DNA from: Mesostigma viride
Taxonomy: Eukaryota; Streptophyta; Mesostigmatophyceae; Mesostigmatales; Mesostigmataceae
DNA: 64,000 nucleotides
Direction: 5' to 3'
NCBI GenBank assembly: GCA_009746045.1
Contig: RPFO01000175.1
Coordinates: 5,231,414-5,295,413, forward strand
Shown one piece after another: positions 57,413 through 64,000 of the stretch. The position numbers and the translations under genes were made by a program. Each line of letters begins with the position of its first letter. The first letter of the stretch is position 1. The notes under the pieces were generated by a model. It saw only the letters and a list, made by a program, of their open reading frames with translations. It searched no databases and was not told the DNA's origin.

Positions 57413-60400
57413 ATGGCGGCGTTTGCTGTGTCTAGCTCGCCGTACCATTGCCGGCTATTAGGGCCCGAAAATGCCACAAGCACTGCCAGAAGTACCTTGC
57501 AACAGCATCGACGCTGGGGTTCGACTGCTTTTCCCCACCTGAAATCGTCGTGGGGAACATTGTCCGGTAATTCGCGAAATGCACCCACAATTATTAACAG
57601 GAGTAAAGGCTACTGTCATGCTTCGTCACTGCCGGGTCATGGCAGAACAGGATTCCAAGCGCGCCCCGTCACCACAAGGAAACTTCGCGATATCAGTTGC
57701 GGGGCAAACATCCAGCCCATTCGGCACTGTAACAACCTGCCATACCAAAAAGTAGGTTAATTCTTTATCGTCATTTATACCTTCATAATTCATCGTATAG
57801 TAATGTACACGTAGAACTGATTTCATCTCAACATAGAGGAATATTGTGGCGTAGTCTATCTGTAGAACAATGACGTAAGGGCAGAAAATATATTACAGGG
57901 ACATTGCTCTTATGCTGCCCTATACGCTCTTTAATCTTGTATGTCATAAGTCGCTGGCAGCTGAGGCTGCTGATCTAAGGCTCTCCAGCCTGGATTATCG
58001 GTGATCAAAGCTTGAGCTAGTGCTCAAGAGTCCAATGGAGCACCAGCAAGGCAACTGCATTGCTTGGTCCTCCTGTGAAGTGGCTCCTCTCACGTAACAT
58101 GCCCACAGTAATACCCTGCTTTTGATTTAATTACAAATCCATTCCTAGAAATATCCGGCAACGATTTCTGACGTCTACTTATATCGGTGTTGCATGTGCA
58201 GGTTGATGTGGCGAATATCCGCAACTTCAGCATCATCGCGCACATTGACCACGGCAAGAGCACCCTGGCAGACACCCTGCTTCTGAGGACAGGTATGACG
58301 TGGCATGACGTGAACGATCGCAAACGGGGGCAAGGTTTTAGATCCATGCAGCAAGCGCTGTGTTCTGCGTGCTGACACCGTCATTGTTGATGGCTGGTCA
58401 ATCCTGCGTCGTTTTCCCACGTGCTAGGTGTCTTGTGCTCGCATCCAGTATTGGACCAAAAGTTTCACAGATGCAAGCGGCAAAGCATGCGCATTCGCAT
58501 GCTTGCATGAACACATGCGACACGTGCACGCTCGCTCCCTCCCACCCTCATCCTCTCTCACCCCGCCCACACCCTCCCCATCCCACGCAAATGGGTTGGG
58601 TGGCAATCACCCCTGCAGGGACGGTCCCGGAGCGCGAGATGAAGGAGCAGTTCATGGATGGGATGGACCTGGAGAGGGAGCGCGGCATCACCATCAAGCT
58701 GCAGGTGGGAGCCAAGGGCCTTGCTTTGGTCTGAAATGTGGCGCTTGAAATCTAGCCAACGCCTGCATGCGCCAGCATCATGCTCCCACCCAACTCCACA
58801 CCACCCACCCTAGGCTTTTGTTGGCCTGCTTTCTAGTTGAGGAGGAGTTGCTGAGGCAGTTCCTTTTTTGATTTTTTTTTCTGGGATGTTTATTTCCTGT
58901 ACATTATCACTTAGGATGTGCCTATGCTGTACATGTGATAATATTTCTATGGTCCAGCCTCACATGGACTTCCAACATGGTAGTCCCAAAACACTTGCCT
59001 TTGGTGCAACATGGGGTCCCTTTACGCACTTCTACGTATAAAGTAAAGGGAAGTGGCAAGCTAGCCTTTCCCAGCTCTCCGCATCGGACCTGAACAATCT
59101 GAATGGCATGAAGTGCCTGTAGCTGTCAACTCTACAGGCAAATTTTCAGAGGGAAATTATCTCACCTTCGATTTCCCTTAGCCCCTTCCCTTGGTCTATG
59201 CCTGCACTTGTGGAGACGTGATCTCTGCATGTCGGATACCGAGACGGATGTCTCGGTGGTCTCTGCATGGAATATGTCGGCAGACTGAGAACGCAGACAG
59301 GGACCGAATGGAAATGTGGCAAATGGAGGGAAATTTGGCAAATGGGCATGGTCATCTCACTCATCTGATTGCTCTGCTTCCCCCCTCCCCATGACCTGGC
59401 GGTCCAGCTCGTGCTTACATCCATGCCATGGACACATAGTCATTTTACAGTGGCGATGTAGTCTTGTGTCTACATCGCCACCGTCAGAAGCCAATGGTGC
59501 CCGTTAACTGCTGGGTAGCCCTCAGTAATACTTGGCACACACCCCGGTGTCTGTAAGGGGTTGATTTCCCCTTTCCCATCTGTATATATGCGCCCCCATG
59601 TAACAGCACCATGTTGCACTCGGCTGCCTCTTGTTGGAGAAGAGATCGAACCGTGTGCACATCCGAAAACCAGATTGTGTTTTGAAACGATCAAGTGCCC
59701 TGTTTCCCGTGCTAGCAGTATCTCACCGTGTCCTGACACATGGGTGTTGTCCTGGTGGATCGTGGACTGGTGTGCCCAGGCGGCGCGCATGCGCTACACT
59801 CGCGAGGGGGGAGAGGAGTTTTGCCTCAACCTCATCGACACGCCGGGCCACGTCGATTTCTCGTACGAGGTGGGTAGACTTCTCGTGCGAGGTTAGCGGC
59901 TGGCCGCTGTCACCGCAATCGCATGGCTGCCCAACATTGGTTAGTGAAAACGTTGGGTAGTTAAAACATTCGTAAGTTAGCCTTGTTTCCGTGCAACCTC
60001 GCTGGCGCTTGTAGACTGCTCCGCTCCTTTTTATGTGCTGGCCGTGGGCATGCATTCACGCAAGTTCCCTGCCAGTTCCATGCACGCAAGTGCCCTGGCT
60101 TTAACGCTGAAAACACGTGCTGCTGATTTTAATCTCAAGTTGTTGTTTGAGTTATCGTCATACTACTTAGCCCAGTACGTCGAGCATAAGTTTGAGTAAT
60201 CGTCAAGTGCCATCACCTGGGCTCCCGGCACTTCTGGTTTCGACCTTGTAACTATTGGTCTGCGTTTAATTCGTAGATCAGGCTTCCGTGGTACGCGCAT
60301 CCGGCCCCAATCATCATCTCTAAGCCTTGCTTGACTTGTGCGTGACCTGTGGCCTATGGGTTGTGCTTGGCCAGTGCTTTCCAAGCATCTGGGTTGTGCT

Positions 60401-63400
60401 TGACCACCCGGGTGGTTCCAGTGTGCCAATCTGCCAATACTAGTCATGCATGCGGCATGCCCGACCTGTATGGTTTCCTTTGCGGTCGTACCCTGGCAAT
60501 GACTGCCAGGTGCAGTATACTGGTCATTGATTGGACCCCAGTTGCTTACGGGCGCCAGCCCTCACGCTGTCATCGTAGCTGCCACAATCAGCACGGTGAG
60601 GCTCAGGCAGCGTCACGTCGGCTACCCTCGAAAATCGAAACACGTGCGAAACCATGACGGGATGCTCCCCTAGGCAGCCCAACTCCAGGGAACGCCTCTC
60701 TCGAACGTTCAGCTCATTCTAGGGAGTTCTAATCCTAAGATGACTGTATTACCCCCCCCCCCCCCCCCCCTTTCCCCTGCCAGGTCTCGCGCTCCCTGGC
60801 CGCGTGCGAGGGCGCGCTCCTGGTGGTGGACGCGTCGCAGGGCGTGGAGGCTCAGACGCTGGCCAATGTGTACCTAGCGATGGAGAACAATCTGGAGATC
60901 ATCCCGGTGCGTGTCCCTATCTGTTGGCTATCTATTTGATTCCCTAGTTCTGGCCAACGCGTACCTGGTGATGGAGAATGATCTGGGGATCATCCTGGTG
61001 CAGTGTGTGGTGTTGTTTATTGAATGCTACTGCGACTGCTATTGATTTCTTTTACTGCTGGCGGACACCTTGGGAGGGTAATCCTGGTGCTTGCCGGTAT
61101 ATAGTTAATTCATGAATAGCTGCAGGAAGGAAGGAAGGAAGGAAGGAAGGAAGGAAGGAAGGAAGGAAGGAAGGAAGGAAGGAAGGGAGGAAGGAAGGAA
61201 GGAAGGAAGGAAGGAAGGAAGGAAGGAAGGAAGGAAGGAAGGAAGGAAGGAAGGAAGGAAGGAAGGAAGGAAGGAAGGAAGGAAGGAAGGAAGGAAGGAA
61301 GGAAGGAAGGAAGGAAGGAAGGAAGGAAGGAAGGAAGGAAGGAAGGAAGGAAGGAAGGAAGGAAGGAAGGAAGGAAGGAAGGAAGGAAGGAAGGAAGGAA
61401 GGAAGGAAGGAAGGAAGGGCTGAACTCTCTAGTAACAATTGATTAACTATCGCTATCTACTTACATTGGTTTTGCTGTCCCCTTGCACCCTAGCTCTGGG
61501 GCCAAACATGGTCAGTGTAGCTCACTTTTGCGCCCAAGCGGAGGCATGGTCGTGGATGCATGATGTCATTGACAACGCTCATGATTATCATTAATAAGAT
61601 GGTATGCAGCGTGTGGATGCATGATGTCATTGACAACGCTCATGATTATCATTAGTAAGATGGTATGCAGCGTGTGGATGCATGATGTCATTGACAACGC
61701 TCATGATTATCATTAATAAGATGGTATGCAGCGTGTGGATGCATGATGTCATTGACAACGCTCATGATTATCATTAATAAGATGGTATGCAGCGTGTGGA
61801 TGCATGATGTCATGGACAACGCTCATGATTATCATTAATAAGATGGTATGTAACCCGGCGATTCCAAACTGGTATTCCTTTTCCACCCCCTGCCTCTGCT
61901 GTAGATGCCCGTCCCTGCCCCACCCTGTCATGCACACTGCGCGGCCTGCTTGGATGGATAATGCGCATGGTTCTTTGCTTGTCAGCGTGCTATTAGAGTT
62001 ACTTGGAAAGGTGTGATGTGTGGACTGCTGTATGAAACTGCTTCCATTGGACCAAGACTGATAAGACGGGGCCCCCCTTCCTGCCCCCTGTGAATGCGTG
62101 CACGCTGGCCTTGTTCAGATCATCAACAAGATCGACCTCCCTGGAGCGGACCCTGACCGGGCAAAGGCAGAGATCGAAGAGGTAGGAATTTGTCCATTAT
62201 GTGTATATTGGAGGAGGTTCCTTGAAATCGCGTGGAGTAGGCCTGGGACAGCCACCAACTGTGGCACAGTCTCACAGCCGCCTCGTGGCACTCACAGGGC
62301 GACTTTTTGATGTGCCAGCCTCTGCTTCTGGTAACAATGTATTACTGATGCTTCAGTAGTTAGCCACTGTCAAGCTGCAGGTGGGCGCTGTTGTGAAGGA
62401 GCACATGTGGATAACCAGGGCCACCAACCAAGGGGTTGTAATATGGATTAATATAATAAGGGGTGAGGAGCAGCTAAGGTTACCTTGAGCGCATTGGGTG
62501 GTGGCCGCTCAGCAATGGACAGGAGGCTTTACTGCAAGACTCAGTGCTCCTGCACTTGTGGAGAGAAGGATGGTGTTTTCCCTTCTGCTTTGTAATGCTT
62601 AGTCTGCAAAGATGCTCTTCAACCCATGGATCTGCTTTGTCTGGCTGCGCCTTCCCTGCTCCTGCTGGGAACTAAGCCCATCGTAGCACATTACAGCATG
62701 CTCCGAAGTTCTCCCTTCTGTCTGCGTTGCAGTGGCTGGATAGGCCTGGCAATGACCATCGCCGACGGTTGGGCTGTGACTGATTTGTGTGTTTGTCCAT
62801 CGTAGGACTGGTGATCGGAGCCCTGTACTGGGACTAGTTAAATACTACCACTAAAACCACTAGTAGTGTGAGGATGCATCGGGCTATGCGCTATAAATGG
62901 GAACGTTGGTGCTCTCTCAAGGGGGATGATGGCAGTGCATGTGTCTGCCACCTTGTCCCTGCCCCACAGCTATTTACTACTATAAATATATAACGCTATT
63001 GTTTGCTTTCCCCGTGCTGTCACGGCATCTCATGCAGATCATCGGCCTGGACTGCAGTAAAGCCATCCTGTGCTCCGCCAAGGTGAGGCCGCTGGATGAG
63101 CAGGCCGACGAGGCCTTCATTGCATTCTTGCTTGCATCCAGGCAGATAGAGGGGAGAGATGGGGGAAAGAGGGGGGTAGACATGAAGAAAAGATGGAAAG
63201 GGGGAAGGGAGGGAGAGGAGGACAGAAAGTACAAGGAGAAGCAGGCACGAAAGGGAGACAAAAGGGAGGCACAGAGGGGGAGACCGGAACGTGATGAATA
63301 GAATCAAGGGAAAGCTTTTGATTCGGCCGAACTTCCGTTCATTCATGCACTACCTTCCTTACCACTCCATTCCGTCATTCACTTCTAACTGGGTAATGCT

Positions 63401-64000
63401 AATACGCGGAACGGCATACTGTGCATACTACTCCATAAACATGGAGGTGCAGGTGCTTCCATCCCGCTAGCTAACCCCCCCCCCCATGGAGTTTGTGACC
63501 GGTGCCTTGCCTTCCATAGTTGGTACCTTTGGTTTTATCCTCCAAAATCAAACAAGTGATCTAACTCCATTTCGCTCCTTTCCCACCCCTCTAATTTTTT
63601 ATCCTGCCCTTCAGAGCAGATGGCATCGCCGTGGATGAGATTCTGGGGGCGGTCACGCGCATGCTTTTGTCTTACTTGCCCTAGCTTTTCCTCCTCCCCC
63701 CCCCCTTTTCTTTCCTTCTTGCCCTGGCCTCCCCCACCCTAGAACGGCATCGCCATGGATGAATTTCTGGAGGCGATCGCCAGTTGCATGCTTTTTTTCT
63801 CATAACCCCTTGCCTTTCCTTTCCCACCCCCCTACTTTCTCTCCTGTTCTTCAGAACGGCATCGGCATGGATGAGATCCTGGAGGCGATTGTGACGCGCA
63901 TCCCTGCCCCCGTGGACACGCGCGACAAGCCGCTGCGCTGCCTCATCTTCGACAGCTACTACGATCCGTACCGCGGCGTGGTGGTGTACTTCCGTGTCGT
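57413..64000 (+). CDS. LEPA: LepA/EF4 (GUF1-type) translation GTPase, 3' end beyond the window
   Basis: Exons 57413-57751, 58202-58292, 58619-58704, 59780-59869, 60784-60906, 62119-62181, 63038-63082 and 63855 to the edge. All are GT-AG with consistent phase. Exon 1 (113 codons) is a Ser/Arg/Thr-rich leader starting MAAFAVSSS, suited to a plastid transit peptide; mitochondrial targeting is possible. The GTPase domain then reads [19 protein letters not shown] (G1), [12 protein letters not shown] (G2), [13 protein letters not shown] (G3), [20 protein letters not shown] (G4) and [15 protein letters not shown] (G5), followed by the start of domain II ([16 protein letters not shown]). The [10 protein letters not shown] and [12 protein letters not shown] signatures are LepA-specific, as against EF-G or TypA. 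LepA binds ribosomes and affects translation initiation and elongation, in plants supporting chloroplast translation. Several exon edges are duplicated in the neighbouring introns. Confidence 0.95.
61126..61419. repeat. (GGAA)n microsatellite in LepA intron
   Basis: About 73 GGAA units with a single GGGA variant near 61185. It lies between the exons ending 60906 and starting 62119. Confidence 0.98.
61548..61856. repeat. ~62-bp minisatellite in LepA intron
   Basis: Five copies at a ~59-62-base period, with the core ATGATGTCATTGACAACGCT. The units are nearly identical, so the array is young. Confidence 0.95.
62182..63037. other. LepA intron, no further feature
   Basis: 856 bases between two well-supported exons. 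No repeat array or coding signal beyond short T-rich segments near the acceptor. Confidence 0.6.
63608..63852. repeat. Decayed copies of the LepA exon 8 start with its acceptor
   Basis: Two segments (63608-63662 and 63738-63790) repeat the true exon's first ~50 bases (63855 on: AACGGCATCGGCATGGATGA) with several changes each. Each is preceded by a pyrimidine tract and AG or TTCAG, so the repeated unit spans the intron end and exon start, at spacings of ~130 and ~113 bases. Confidence 0.9.

Noticed and set aside
61052-61438. KEGRKEGR / LPSFLPSF frames
   Set aside because: Translation of the (GGAA)n array inside a LepA intron.

Overview
The window reads as eukaryotic nuclear DNA, most likely from a green alga or another member of the green lineage. 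Genes are split by many GT-AG introns, often with CCCAG or GCAG acceptors. A LepA/EF4-type GTPase starts with a Ser/Arg-rich, transit-peptide-like leader, as expected for a plastid protein. One protein is clearly closest to the plant RUS6 branch of the DUF647 family. A short interstitial CCCTAAA run matches the plant/green-alga telomere repeat. The species cannot be named from this sequence. Most long open frames here are artefacts of simple repeats, so genes were built exon by exon from conserved motifs, splice sites and codon phase.

Layout. (1) 2.2-17.3 kb, minus strand: RUS6-like gene in at least 12 short exons, with introns full of micro- and minisatellites. (2) 17.5-20.1 kb: C/G-rich mobile-element-like repeats, including a ~660-bp palindrome, then a frameshifted gag-like remnant. 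(3) 20.1-24.7 kb: no gene recognised. (4) 24.7-29.9 kb, minus: RAD51C recombinase, two exons, with a 3.4-kb intron holding a ~700-bp heptamer satellite. (5) 30.9-32.7 kb, plus: four-exon gene for a small basic coiled-coil protein, divergent from RAD51C. (6) 33-37.1 kb: accessory region with an open frame broken by an hAT-type element with a perfect 8-bp target duplication, an L1 ORF1p-like fragment, a dispersed repeat family, and a second small element whose empty site can be read from another copy in the window. (7) 38.0-43.6 kb: two divergent intronless F-box-like/LRR (AMN1-type) paralogues. (8) 44.5-45.2 kb: polypurine tract, then an orphan coding-like fragment. (9) 45.8-53.4 kb, minus (first exon perhaps at 56.7 kb): a gene joining a SKP1/BTB-like fold to a cytochrome b5 domain. 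(10) 57.4-64.0 kb, plus: LepA, running off the right edge.

The most interesting pattern cuts across genes. At several exons of three unrelated genes (LepA, RAD51C, BTB-cyt b5) a piece of the exon, with its splice junction, has been copied one to several times into the flanking intron, where the copies decay. One case has become a minisatellite whose units each carry a splice-donor-like GTGAGG. The LRR gene carries a fresh 111-bp in-frame duplication that may be the same process inside coding sequence. No CRISPR array, rRNA, tRNA or bacterial operon was seen.
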